A stretch of DNA of 10,189 bases from Elusimicrobiota bacterium (GCA_031259485.1 JAIRLH010000084.1:1-10189), one strand, 5' to 3'. Counted from the stretch's first letter, positions 1-7,098 are shown. Notes: generated by a model from the letters alone, not told the origin. Numbers and translations: made by a program.

Positions 1-1021
1 CATTGGCCTCTTTGGTCGGCACGCCCATGGCTTCGTGCGGAGTCTTAACTATGACTTTTGAAGCTTTTGAAAGCACAGCCGCCGCCGCGCCCCACGAAAT
101 CACGCCGAAGGCTTTGGCCTCGTCCTGAGGGAAGCCGCCCATCCACTGGTGGAAGACTGTTGTCACGCGCACGTCTTTAAAATCGTATTTGTCAAGATAT
201 TTGCGGCTAAGTTCTTTGAGGGCTGATATTGCGGCTACGTCCTGTATAAGATTGCCGCACTGGCCGTAGCCAACCGTGATATCCTTAACGCCCTGTGCGG
301 CGGCGAGCAGGGCCTCCAAAATCGCGACGGAGTGCGATATGCACGGCGGCACAAGCGTGCCGGTAAGCGGGCCGTAAGGCTCGCGGTTGATTGAAACGCC
401 GGCTTCTTCATAAAAACCTATAAGCCTGTCGGCGTATTGCCAGTAGGAAATGGTACTCTCCAAAGAATGGTTTTTTGAATAAGGAATATTGTAAGAAATA
501 CCGCCTCCTTCATAAGAGGTAAAACCGCCGGCGACGGCGATTTCCGTCAACAATCTGGCGTCGGGCGTGCCGTGGCGCACCTGCACAGGGCTCTTAAGCG
601 CGGAAGTCACCTGCCTGCAGACATCCACGCCGTAATTAACGGCGGGAAAGCCGTTAAGCATGGAGCGGCCCGTTTCTTTGCTTTTTTCTATGCCGATTTC
701 GGCCTCTTTATAGCGGTTGAGGCGGGTATAGCTGTCTATTGTCGTGGGGAGAATATCCGCCTCCCCTTCTGTTTCAAGATATTGCAGCAGTTTAATATGC
801 TCGTCCGCAAGCGCAACGCCCGCGCGCGGTTGGATAAGCGTTATGCCGGCTTTATCGGCTTTGGCCAGTTTTTCTCCAAAGCGTTTGTCGCCGGCAATAT
901 TTTTTTGATATTTTACGGCCTCGTCAAAATCAACGCCTTTGCCCGTCGGCCAGTGGTTGAGCACTTCTTTGCGCTCTTTAAAAAAATCGTCGTTTGAAAG
1001 TTTTTGGTTTTTTAATTCCAT
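1..1021 (-). CDS. glmE: Glutamate mutase epsilon (catalytic) subunit, partial (C-terminus beyond window)
   Basis: Catalytic subunit of coenzyme-B12-dependent glutamate mutase (methylaspartate mutase, EC 5.4.99.1), which interconverts L-glutamate and (2S,3S)-3-methylaspartate in the cytoplasm. I translated the open frame by hand: it starts MELKNQKLSNDD and runs 340 codons to the window edge, while family members have about 480 residues, so roughly the last 140 are missing. Counted from this ATG, the substrate-binding residues known from the Clostridium cochlearium enzyme fall at their expected numbers: the arginine claw R66, R100 and R149 (in VRHGTPDARL), H150, E171, Y177, Y181, K326 and E330 (in KTPHEAMG). 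This supports both the start and an active enzyme. An AGGAG ribosome-binding site lies on the glmL stop codon, so translation is probably coupled. It is the last glm gene visible; whatever follows lies outside the window. Confidence 0.96.
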   Translation of the reverse strand, partial: MELKNQKLSNDDFFKERKEVLNHWPTGKGVDFDEAVKYQKNIAGDKRFGEKLAKADKAGITLIQPRAGVALADEHIKLLQYLETEGEADILPTTIDSYTRLNRYKEAEIGIEKSKETGRSMLNGFPAVNYGVDVCRQVTSALKSPVQVRHGTPDARLLTEIAVAGGFTSYEGGGISYNIPYSKNHSLESTISYWQYADRLIGFYEEAGVSINREPYGPLTGTLVPPCISHSVAILEALLAAAQGVKDITVGYGQCGNLIQDVAAISALKELSRKYLDKYDFKDVRVTTVFHQWMGGFPQDEAKAFGVISWGAAAAVLSKASKVIVKTPHEAMGVPTKEAN

Positions 1022-1030
1022 TTTTAAGTT

Positions 1031-1035
1031 CTCCT
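1031..1035 (-). promoter_or_regulatory. Ribosome-binding site of glmE overlapping glmL stop
   Basis: On the minus strand AGGAG lies 9 bases before the glmE ATG (1021) and shares bases with the TAG stop of glmL (1036-1034). The placement fixes the glmE start and suggests that ribosomes ending glmL re-initiate on glmE. Confidence 0.75.
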
Positions 1036-2416
1036 AAAGTTGCCGTATTTCCTGCTTCATAATGTTTAAAGCCAGCTCCGGGTCAACTTCGCTGAGCAGC
1101 CCCATAGCGCTGAAAATATATTTTTTATCCTGCATATAAAGCGGCTCGCGCGGCAGCATAAAAGCGCGGTTCTGCGGCGTGTGGCAGCCGCCTTCAAGCA
1201 TATACTGCGGCAGCGCGCTGTTTATTATTATGCCGCCTATTCCTATAAGATATTGCGCGCGGCTTAAATCTTTGCCGGTGAGCGTAAAAATCTCCCCGAG
1301 CGGGGTGTAAGCCTTTTCCAATACGCCGCAATGGCGGGTGAGCGCAAGCTCTATCGCGCGGCGCGCAAAAGCTTCGTCTATGGCGCGCTCTTTGCTGCCG
1401 GCGGCGGATATTATATCGGGCGTCTGCGAGCAGCGGGCCACCCAATCTTTTATCTCACGAGCGGATACATTAATTTGCGCGGCCATACGGTCAATATCAG
1501 TTTGCTCGGCCACATGCGCCAGACTGTAGCGCATGCCCAAATCGCCTTCAACGGTGCGTTTGCAGTACGGCTCCGGCAGGCCTTTAACGAGGACATTATC
1601 CAAAGACGCCTCGCCTTTTGAGAGCGAATATACGTCGGTCGTTGCGCCGCCGAGGTCAACAGCTATAAAATCCCCCATGCCCGAGGTTTTTGGCGTGCCC
1701 AGAGCCAGCAGCTCACACGCCCGCAGGACTGCAAGAGGCGTGGGTATAATTTCACGCGCGGATTTGGCCTGCGCATTTGAAAGTCCCTTTGCCGCAACGA
1801 TATTTTTTATGAAAAGTTCGCGTATTGCGTTTTGGGCGGGCTCAATATCAAGCTGGTTAAATACGGGCATTACATTTTTTGTGATTACAAAATTTTTGCC
1901 CGCGTCGCAAAGTATTGCCTCTACATCCCTTGCCGCGCTTTTATTGCCCGCGTAAATTACCGCGAAACCGCGTTTAATTTCTCCCAACAATCCGGCATTG
2001 GCTATAACGGTATCCTTATTGCCGCCGTCGGTGCCGCCGCACAGCAGCACTATATCGGGATTGATTTCATAAATTTCGCGCTGCTCTTCGGCTGAAATTT
2101 CATAAGCATAAGTCTTTACCACCTTAGCGCCGGCGTTCGCGGCTGCCATGCGGGCGGCTTTGGAAGTAAGCTCCGGCACCAGCCCGAGCGCAACCATTTT
2201 TAGACCGCCGCCCGCGCTGGAACAGCATAAAAGCTCGTCGTATTCAAAATCCCGGACTTTGGCTTTAAGCGATTCCAGCGCTTTGTCAAAACCGCGCATT
2301 ACGTCGGTGTCTATGGTGGTAAAAGCATTGGCAGTGGCAAGCACACGGCCGGCCGCAGCGTCTATGGCGGTAAGTTTGGTGTAGGTGCTGCCGAAATCCG
2401 CTGCAAGGTATTTCAT
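1034..2416 (-). CDS. glmL: Glutamate mutase-associated ATPase / reactivating factor GlmL (MutL)
   Basis: A 460-residue protein of the GlmL/MutL family, encoded between the two mutase subunits. These proteins carry the actin/Hsp70/sugar-kinase (ASKHA) ATPase fold and are thought to reactivate or chaperone the B12 enzyme, for example by exchanging damaged cobalamin; direct biochemistry on the family is thin. Visible motifs are the N-terminal phosphate-1 loop ADFGSTYTKLTAID (residues 6-19), the segment VLLCGGTDGGNKDT (123-136), the phosphate-2 loop VDLGGATTDVYSL (253-265) and the glycine-rich adenosine-type motif IGIGGIIINS (391-400). The length is normal for the family and there is no membrane segment. 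The ATG is only 2 bases past the glmS stop and has no clear Shine-Dalgarno sequence, so translation probably depends on glmS being translated. It should not be confused with the DNA mismatch-repair MutL, which is unrelated. Confidence 0.95.
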   Translation of the reverse strand: MKYLAADFGSTYTKLTAIDAAAGRVLATANAFTTIDTDVMRGFDKALESLKAKVRDFEYDELLCCSSAGGGLKMVALGLVPELTSKAARMAAANAGAKVVKTYAYEISAEEQREIYEINPDIVLLCGGTDGGNKDTVIANAGLLGEIKRGFAVIYAGNKSAARDVEAILCDAGKNFVITKNVMPVFNQLDIEPAQNAIRELFIKNIVAAKGLSNAQAKSAREIIPTPLAVLRACELLALGTPKTSGMGDFIAVDLGGATTDVYSLSKGEASLDNVLVKGLPEPYCKRTVEGDLGMRYSLAHVAEQTDIDRMAAQINVSAREIKDWVARCSQTPDIISAAGSKERAIDEAFARRAIELALTRHCGVLEKAYTPLGEIFTLTGKDLSRAQYLIGIGGIIINSALPQYMLEGGCHTPQNRAFMLPREPLYMQDKKYIFSAMGLLSEVDPELALNIMKQEIRQL

Positions 2417-2418
2417 GC

Positions 2419-2832
2419 TTATTTTATTTTGAGGATTTCTTTGAGGTCCTTGATGGTCGTCTCAACGCTGGTGCCCGGAGGGTAAACTTTGGTAAAACCC
2501 ATGGCCAGGAAGCGCTTTTCAACATCGCCGAAAACCTGCTTGCCCACCACTAGATTACCGCCGGCCAACATCGGTATATCTTTTAGACCCGCCTCGTCGC
2601 ATTTCTGGCGCAGGCCGTTACAGTCAATTTCTCCGTGGCCGTACAGTGAGGAAACCACTATAGCGTCCGCATTGGTTTCAACAGCCGCCTGCACAAATTC
2701 TTCCTGCGATACCATTACGCCTAGATTCACTACGTTAAAACCGGCCTCGGTCAGGGCGAAGGCGAGTATCTTGTTGCCTACGGCGTGCACATCCGCGCCG
2801 ATTACGCCGGTTATAAGCGTCTTCTTATGCAT
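2419..2832 (-). CDS. glmS: Glutamate mutase sigma (B12-binding) subunit
   Basis: The small cobalamin-binding subunit of glutamate mutase, which pairs with GlmE and holds coenzyme B12 at the subunit interface. It is 137 residues, the same length as the C. cochlearium protein. The base-off/His-on signature DVHAVGNKI is present with D14, H16 and G19; H16 is the expected lower axial ligand to cobalt. The other nucleotide-tail contacts of the Rossmann-like B12 fold are visible as SSLYGHGE (S61-E68) and AGGNL (90-94), followed by YPPGTS near residues 117-122. It is the first gene of the glm operon, preceded by a strong AAAGGAG and about 100 bases of leader. The name glmS is also used for the unrelated glucosamine-6-phosphate synthase; mutS is likewise used for both this subunit and a mismatch-repair protein. 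Confidence 0.97.
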   Translation of the reverse strand: MHKKTLITGVIGADVHAVGNKILAFALTEAGFNVVNLGVMVSQEEFVQAAVETNADAIVVSSLYGHGEIDCNGLRQKCDEAGLKDIPMLAGGNLVVGKQVFGDVEKRFLAMGFTKVYPPGTSVETTIKDLKEILKIK

Positions 2833-2842
2833 ATTTACAAAA

Positions 2843-2847
2843 CTCCT
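2843..2847 (-). promoter_or_regulatory. Ribosome-binding site of glmS
   Basis: The minus strand reads AAAGGAGTT, with AGGAG ending 10 bases before the glmS ATG at 2832. It is a strong Shine-Dalgarno that fixes the start. Confidence 0.75.
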
Positions 2848-2874
2848 TTAATATTCCATTAAATAAAATACAAA

Positions 2875-2910
2875 TACCAACAGCCACGCTTTTGCGCGGG
2901 CGATTGGGTA
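2875..2910 (-). promoter_or_regulatory. Hairpin in the glmS 5' leader
   Basis: On the minus strand TACCCAA (2910-2904) pairs with TTGGTA (2880-2875) with one bulged C. Inside that, CCGCGC (2899-2894) pairs with GCGTGG (2889-2884) around an AAAA loop. The inner stem needs a G-U pair that forms only in the minus-strand RNA, matching the glm transcript. The downstream sequence is T-rich but interrupted (TTTGTATTTTATTT), so it is a weak attenuator at best. It could also be a 5' stabilising or protein-binding structure. No known riboswitch is recognised. Confidence 0.4.
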
Positions 2911-2935
2911 CTGTATATGTGTACTCCATGTATTT

Positions 2936-2965
2936 ATGATAGTTATATTAAGGCCTTACTGTCAA
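2936..2965 (-). promoter_or_regulatory. Sigma70-type promoter of the glm operon
   Basis: The minus strand reads a perfect -35 TTGACA (2965-2960), an 18-base spacer and -10 TATCAT (2941-2936), five of six consensus bases. Transcription would start near 2929 and give a leader of about 97 bases before glmS. The spacer contains the 10-base perfect palindrome TAAGGCCTTA (2949-2958), a possible operator. Confidence 0.6.
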
Positions 2966-2991
2966 TGGTCTGCGGAAGTTATCTGGCCAAC

Positions 2992-3028
2992 GGAAGCCCC
3001 GCGTCAAGCATCTTGGCGCGAGGCTTCC
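2992..3028. repeat. 37-base near-perfect palindrome (long hairpin)
   Basis: On the plus strand the arms are GGAAGCC (2992-2998), CGCG (3000-3003) and CAAG (3005-3008), a three-base loop CAT, then CTTG (3012-3015), CGCG (3017-3020) and GGCTTCC (3022-3028). The breaks are one C/A mismatch and one T/G wobble, giving a stem of about 17 pairs. No T-run follows on either strand, so it is not an intrinsic terminator. It resembles the end hairpins of IS200/IS605-type elements or a core of a structured RNA. The pairing is certain; the identity is not. Confidence 0.75.
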
Positions 3029-3040
3029 TATACTTAAACA

Positions 3041-3111
3041 GTCCAGCCGTAGCCGGGCTGCCTACCCCCTTTGGCTACCCCCGTTGCGGCTTCCGAGTTC
3101 CAGCGTTGGAA
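3041..3111 (-). other. Cluster of small hairpins adjoining the palindrome, possible structured RNA or IS200/IS605 end remnant
   Basis: Read on the minus strand, TTCCA-ACGC-TGGAA forms a tetraloop hairpin (3111-3098). Then GTAGCC (3078-3073) pairs with GGCTAC (3054-3049), and GGG/CCC pairs can form inside it. The short direct repeat GGGGGTAG occurs twice within 25 bases. Such density of pairing followed by the long hairpin at 3028-2992 is what a folded non-coding RNA looks like. Its overall style, a G-rich folded tract ending in AGGAAGCCTCG and a hairpin, reminds me of the RNA-encoding right ends of TnpB-carrying elements. No tnpB or tnpA gene lies within the window, so it would be a remnant or a non-autonomous copy. 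Confidence 0.35.
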
Positions 3112-3129
3112 TATCGCCATGTTATGCTA

Positions 3130-3147
3130 ATATTTTATGTAAAATAT
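3130..3147. promoter_or_regulatory. 18-base inverted repeat, candidate operator before the Crp/Fnr gene
   Basis: ATATTTTA-TG-TAAAATAT has perfect 8-base arms around a 2-base centre and overlaps the first bases of the probable -10 box (3145-3150). Crp/Fnr proteins are dimers that bind two-fold-symmetric sites, so this is a plausible autoregulatory site. It is not the classic CRP (TGTGA-N6-TCACA) or FNR (TTGAT-N4-ATCAA) box, and AT-rich palindromes arise by chance more readily. Confidence 0.4.
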
Positions 3148-3150
3148 AAT
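3145..3150 (+). promoter_or_regulatory. Probable -10 box of the Crp/Fnr-family gene
   Basis: A perfect TATAAT lies 41 bases before the ATG at 3192. No good -35 exists at 16-18 bases upstream (TTATGC at 3122-3127 is poor), so the promoter may need an activator. The predicted start near 3157 favours the ATG at 3192 over the in-frame TTG at 3162. Confidence 0.45.
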
Positions 3151-3191
3151 TAGAAAGACTGTTGTCTGGGCAACTATTAAAGAATACGCAT

Positions 3192-3866
3192 ATGTACGAA
3201 TATTATAATGAACTTAAAAACTCCTCTTTGCTGCGCAATATGAGCCGGCAGGAGGCGGAAACCTGTTTCAAAAGCTTCAGAAAAAGAATGCAGGAATACA
3301 AAAGAGGTGAAATTATCTTCTGTCAGGGAGCCGCACTTACGGAGGTAGGCATAATCCTGAGCGGAATAGTTTCCATCTGCAAGGCAGATATCAACGGCAG
3401 GGACATAGTACTCTACGATCTTACCACAGGTATGATCTTCGGCGAATTTTTTGCTACCGGCGAAAAGATGCTGGCCAAGCTCCAGGCCGTGGCGCGTACC
3501 AAAAGCCGAATATTATATATTAACGCCGATCAGTTTTTTGACAGCAACTTCAACCCAGCCTGCTACGCCGCACGCAAAAAAATGCTTGATAATATACCTA
3601 AAATACTTTTCGCAAAACTGCTGAAACTTTCTTACCGCGTGGCACATCTTTTGCAGGGCAGCGTGAGGGGAAAAATCCTCTCCTTCCTCAATGAGGAGTA
3701 CGATATCGTGCGTACTTTCAACCAAAAAGACAAACTTAACAAAACTAATATGGCCGCCTTTCTTAATGTCGACAGGGCAAGCCTTTCCAAAGAACTGGCC
3801 CTGATGCAGAAAGAGGGCCTTATAATATATGACCGCCATAAAATAATACTTAAGGAACGCAAATGA
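3192..3866 (+). CDS. Crp/Fnr-family transcriptional regulator
   Basis: A 224-residue one-component regulator. The N-terminal half is a cyclic-nucleotide-binding-type beta-roll: YKRGEIIFCQGA (36-47), the glycine turn IILSGIVSICK (54-64), then DLTTGMIFGEFFA (76-88). A long dimerisation helix follows, and the C-terminal winged helix-turn-helix has the recognition region NMAAFLNVDRASLSKELALM (176-195). Residues after FGE lack the arginine-serine pair that binds the cAMP phosphate in E. coli CRP. There is also no N-terminal cysteine cluster of the FNR iron-sulfur type, so the signal is unknown. The ATG at 3192 is preferred; an in-frame TTG at 3162 would add ten residues but sits almost on the predicted transcription start. 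Its divergence from the glm operon suggests control of glutamate fermentation, by inference only. Confidence 0.88.
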   Translation: MYEYYNELKNSSLLRNMSRQEAETCFKSFRKRMQEYKRGEIIFCQGAALTEVGIILSGIVSICKADINGRDIVLYDLTTGMIFGEFFATGEKMLAKLQAVARTKSRILYINADQFFDSNFNPACYAARKKMLDNIPKILFAKLLKLSYRVAHLLQGSVRGKILSFLNEEYDIVRTFNQKDKLNKTNMAAFLNVDRASLSKELALMQKEGLIIYDRHKIILKERK

Positions 3867-3901
3867 CCGCCCCAGTGCGTACTGCGCCCACAGAGACAAT
3901 G

Positions 3902-3933
3902 GCCGCAAAATAATCCTGAAAACTCAGGCGGCG
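3902..3933 (-). terminator. Weak possible terminator at the end of the RND operon
   Basis: On the minus strand CCTGA-GTTT-TCAGG (3928-3915) begins just before and overlaps the pump gene's stop and is followed by ATTATTTT. Flanking GCCGC (3933-3929) and GCGGC (3906-3902) can pair outside it. The stem is only five pairs and the T-tract is interrupted, so this is a tentative call. No good terminator is seen for the convergent Crp/Fnr gene in the 57 bases between the two. Confidence 0.25.
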
Positions 3934-6900
3934 CGGCGGCCCAGCTTGCGGCCGAGCCACGCGGCAAAAGTTTCAAACAGCTCGTAAGTCACGGGCGCCA
4001 TCAGCAGCGTAATCAGAAGCGAAAGCGTCTGCCCGCCGATAATAACCGTAGCCAGACTACGCCGCAGACCGCTGCCCGCGCCGGTACCCAGCGCCGTCGG
4101 TATCATACCGGCGATGATCGTCACCGTGGTCATCAAAATAGGGCGCAGGCGCACCTTGTTGGCTTCCAAAATAGCCGTGCGTATATCAATGCCGCGCGCG
4201 CGCAGCGTATTGGTATAATCCACCTGCAAAATAGCGTTCTTGCTGACTATGCCTATAAGCATGAACACACCCAATAAACTGAATATATTCAGCGTTTCCC
4301 GCGTGAAAGCAAGCGTTATAAGCGCAAAAGGAAGGGTGAGAGGTATTGCGGTCAGCACCACCAGCGGCAGTATAAAACTTTCAAACTGCGCGGCAAGTAT
4401 CATGTATTTAAACAATATCGCCAGGCCGAAGGCCATAACGAAACTCATCAACATTTTGCCCATTTCATTCGCTTCGCCCGTAAGCGTGTGGCGGTACTGC
4501 GGCGAGGGATGCATATCGTTGAAAGCCTTATCCATCTGAGCCACGGCGCCGCGCAGGTCTATCCTGCCGTCAACATTGGCCATTACGGTTATCTGTCGCT
4601 GCCTGTTGTAGCGGTTTATCTGCGAGGGGCCTACGCCCTCCTCCACGGTGGCCACGCTGTCAAGGCGCACAAGAGCGCTTTTGCCGCCATGAGCGGCCGG
4701 TATCATCATGGAAGCGATTACTTCTTTATTATCGCGGTAGTTCTCGTCTGCGCGGATGCGGATTTCATAAAGCTCGTCGCCTTCTTTGTAGCGGGAAATA
4801 TTTTCCTCGCCGCTTACAAACGTGCGCAGCGTGCTCGCGATATCCATCACTTTTACGCCAAGGTCGTGCGCGCGGGCGCGGTCTATAACCACGCGGTATT
4901 CGGGCTTGGCGTAGTTGAAATCTATATCAAGATCTATAATCCCAGGGACTGTTTTTACCTTATCGTATATCCCGTTGGCGTATTTAAGCAGCTGCGAGAT
5001 ATCGGGCCCCGTGATGATATACTGCACTTTAGCCCTGCCGCCGCCGGGCCCGCTGCCTATGACAAACACGGAGCTTTTTACGTCTTCATATTTCTTCAGT
5101 ATTTTGCGGCTTGTCTGCACATAATCAAAGACGGTGTAGTTTTTGCCGCGGGTTTTGGCATCGGCAAGCTCCACCAGGAAATAGCCCTGATTCGTAGGCG
5201 CGCCCACGTTTACCATACTGCTGGAAGATACGCCTATGCCGGTAAAAAGCCGCTCTATATAAGGCATCTGCCGGATTTCGGCCTCAACCTGTTTCATGAA
5301 ATCCGCCATGGCGGGGTAGCCGGTGCCGTCCGGCGCTTCTAGGTTGATTTGGAATTTACCGGAATCATCTTCAGGTATGAAATCAATGCCCACAAGGCCC
5401 GCCTTTATAATAAATACCGGCGATATTACCAGCAGCAGCGACAGCGTCACCATTATCACCTTATGGCGCATTGCCCAACCCAGGCAGGCCATGTAAACCT
5501 TCTGGATAAAATTATTTACGCCGTCAACGAGTTTATCCGCGGCCGAGATTTTTCTTTCCGCTTTCAGAAACCTGCTGCAAAGCATCGGCGTGAGCGTAAG
5601 CGCCACAAGACAGCTTATGCCCACGGCGTAAGCCACCGTCAACCCGTAGCTGCGCACGAAACGGCCCACTATGCCGCTCATGAAAGCCAGCGGCACAAAA
5701 ATAACTATAAGCGAAGCCGTTGTGGCGATAACCGCGAAGGAAATTTCCTTCGCGCCGTCAACCGCCGCGCGCAGAGCGCTTTTGCCGTATTCCTCCATAT
5801 GCCTGTGGATATTTTCAAGCATAATGATGGCGTCGTCAATAACAAGACCCACGGCCACAGTCAGTCCCAGCAGCGTCATATTGTTTAAGGTGAATTTGCT
5901 CCAGTACATCAGTACAAAAGTGCCTATGATGGAAGTAGGTATCGCTACCGCGGCGATAAACGTGGAACGCGTGTCCCCCATAAACATGAACACCACCATG
6001 GCCGCCAGAAGCGCGCCCACCACAAGGTGCTCCATAACGGCGAAGAATGATTCTTCAATATAACTTGACTGGTCGGATATCGTGGTTATTTCCACGCCGG
6101 CGGGCAACTGCGGCGCAATGCTTTTAAGCCTTTCTTTTATGGCCGCGATAACAGCCAGAGTATTTGTGCCGGATTGCTTTTTTATGGTCAGACCTACCGC
6201 GCGCGCGCCGTTGAGATAAGTGGCGCCGGTTTCAAACTGGCCGGAATCCTCAACGCGGCCGATATCCGATATTTTTATGGGCACGCCGTTGATATTGGCC
6301 ACAACGATATCATTGAAATCCTTAACCATATCCACGCGGCCCATTATGCGCAGGTTGAAATCCGTAAGCACGTTTTCAACGCGGCCGCCCGGGATTTCGG
6401 AATTCTGCTCCACAATCGCGTTTTTTACCGCGCTTACGGGCACGCCCAGCGAGGCGAGTTTTAGCGGATTTACCACCACGTGCACTTCCCTTTCCCTGCC
6501 GCCTATAATGTCAACCGAGCCTATGCCGCTTACGTTTTCTATATTTTCCTTTACCTGCTTTTTGGCGAGCTCGGTAAGGCTTATGATATCCATCGGGCCG
6601 GAGACCACCACATTAAGCACGGCTGCCGCGCCGATGTCAAGTTTAGATACCACGGGCGGATCTATGCCGTCGGGCAGGTTCTTTTGCGCTTTGTTTACAT
6701 TATCGCGCACTTCCTGCGCGGCGACGTCGGGGTTTTTTTCCAGTTCAAACTGGATTATGACGAAGGACGCGTTTTCCATTGAATAGGAGGACATTTCCTC
6801 TATCCCCGATATTACGTTTACGGCCTGCTCCACCGGTTTTGTGATGGAAGTTTCAACCTCTTCAGGGTTGGAGCCGGATAAAACAGTCTGCACCGTGACA

Positions 6901-7094
6901 TAAGGAAATTCCACGTTGGGGAACATATCCACGCCCATGCCGCGGTAGCCCACTATGCCCAAAACTATTATTGCGAGCGACATCATCACCGTCGTGACGG
7001 GCCTGCGTATGAACAGGCCGGCTATGCCTTCGCCCTCTTCGCGCGTTGCGGCGGGCGCGGCGTTTTGTTCCTGATATTGTTTGTTCTCTTGCAT
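3924..7094 (-). CDS. RND-family efflux pump, inner-membrane permease (HAE1/AcrB-like)
   Basis: A 1056-residue resistance-nodulation-division transporter that uses the proton gradient to expel substrates from the inner membrane and periplasm through an outer-membrane channel. It has the full two-fold layout: TM1 (about 33-50), a large periplasmic loop, TM2-6 (about 355-510), TM7 (545-565), a second periplasmic loop and TM8-12 (about 880-1040). The proton-relay residues are present: D420-D421 in TM4 (GLVIDDAIIMLEN) and K952 in TM10 (GIVSKNAILQVDYTN). Length and motifs fit the hydrophobe/amphiphile exporter group rather than metal (HME) pumps. Substrates cannot be read from sequence. An unusual hydrophilic extension of about 24 residues precedes the typical start. 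The ATG is 4 bases beyond the adaptor stop, with only a weak GGAAAA upstream, so translation is probably coupled. Confidence 0.95.
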   Translation of the reverse strand: MQENKQYQEQNAAPAATREEGEGIAGLFIRRPVTTVMMSLAIIVLGIVGYRGMGVDMFPNVEFPYVTVQTVLSGSNPEEVETSITKPVEQAVNVISGIEEMSSYSMENASFVIIQFELEKNPDVAAQEVRDNVNKAQKNLPDGIDPPVVSKLDIGAAAVLNVVVSGPMDIISLTELAKKQVKENIENVSGIGSVDIIGGREREVHVVVNPLKLASLGVPVSAVKNAIVEQNSEIPGGRVENVLTDFNLRIMGRVDMVKDFNDIVVANINGVPIKISDIGRVEDSGQFETGATYLNGARAVGLTIKKQSGTNTLAVIAAIKERLKSIAPQLPAGVEITTISDQSSYIEESFFAVMEHLVVGALLAAMVVFMFMGDTRSTFIAAVAIPTSIIGTFVLMYWSKFTLNNMTLLGLTVAVGLVIDDAIIMLENIHRHMEEYGKSALRAAVDGAKEISFAVIATTASLIVIFVPLAFMSGIVGRFVRSYGLTVAYAVGISCLVALTLTPMLCSRFLKAERKISAADKLVDGVNNFIQKVYMACLGWAMRHKVIMVTLSLLLVISPVFIIKAGLVGIDFIPEDDSGKFQINLEAPDGTGYPAMADFMKQVEAEIRQMPYIERLFTGIGVSSSSMVNVGAPTNQGYFLVELADAKTRGKNYTVFDYVQTSRKILKKYEDVKSSVFVIGSGPGGGRAKVQYIITGPDISQLLKYANGIYDKVKTVPGIIDLDIDFNYAKPEYRVVIDRARAHDLGVKVMDIASTLRTFVSGEENISRYKEGDELYEIRIRADENYRDNKEVIASMMIPAAHGGKSALVRLDSVATVEEGVGPSQINRYNRQRQITVMANVDGRIDLRGAVAQMDKAFNDMHPSPQYRHTLTGEANEMGKMLMSFVMAFGLAILFKYMILAAQFESFILPLVVLTAIPLTLPFALITLAFTRETLNIFSLLGVFMLIGIVSKNAILQVDYTNTLRARGIDIRTAILEANKVRLRPILMTTVTIIAGMIPTALGTGAGSGLRRSLATVIIGGQTLSLLITLLMAPVTYELFETFAAWLGRKLGRRAA

Positions 7095-7098
7095 AAAA

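Larger units (their letters stand above)
2833..3191. other. Divergent intergenic region between glmS and the Crp/Fnr gene
   Basis: About 360 bases with no convincing gene. In glm transcription order it holds a block of hairpins (3111-2992), the glm promoter (2965-2936) and a leader hairpin (2910-2875). Toward the Crp/Fnr gene it holds an AT-rich inverted repeat (3130-3147) and a TATAAT box (3145-3150). The 2960-3110 part is GC-rich and structured, while both edges are AT-rich, so the middle may have a separate origin. A plus-strand open frame at 2917-3153 runs through the hairpins and matches no family I know, so I do not call it a gene. Confidence 0.7.

Noticed and set aside
572..997. Plus-strand 141-codon open frame
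   Set aside because: It lies antisense within glmE, whose catalytic residues are clearly conserved on the other strand.
2833..2930. Cobalamin riboswitch in the glmS leader
   Set aside because: It would suit a B12-dependent enzyme, but I find no B12-box-like GCCACTG or the other conserved core segments on the glm strand, and the leader is shorter than a typical one.
2992..3028. Intrinsic terminator
   Set aside because: The stem is strong, but no run of T follows it on either strand.
2917..3153. Plus-strand 78-codon open frame
   Set aside because: It crosses the glm promoter and all the hairpins, has no ribosome-binding site worth the name and no recognisable domain; its content is explained by the palindromic DNA.
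4488..5342. Plus-strand 284-codon open frame, the longest antisense frame
   Set aside because: It is antisense to the RND pump gene; composition rich in H, Y, R and A is typical of reverse-frame shadow of GC-skewed codons, and no domain is visible.
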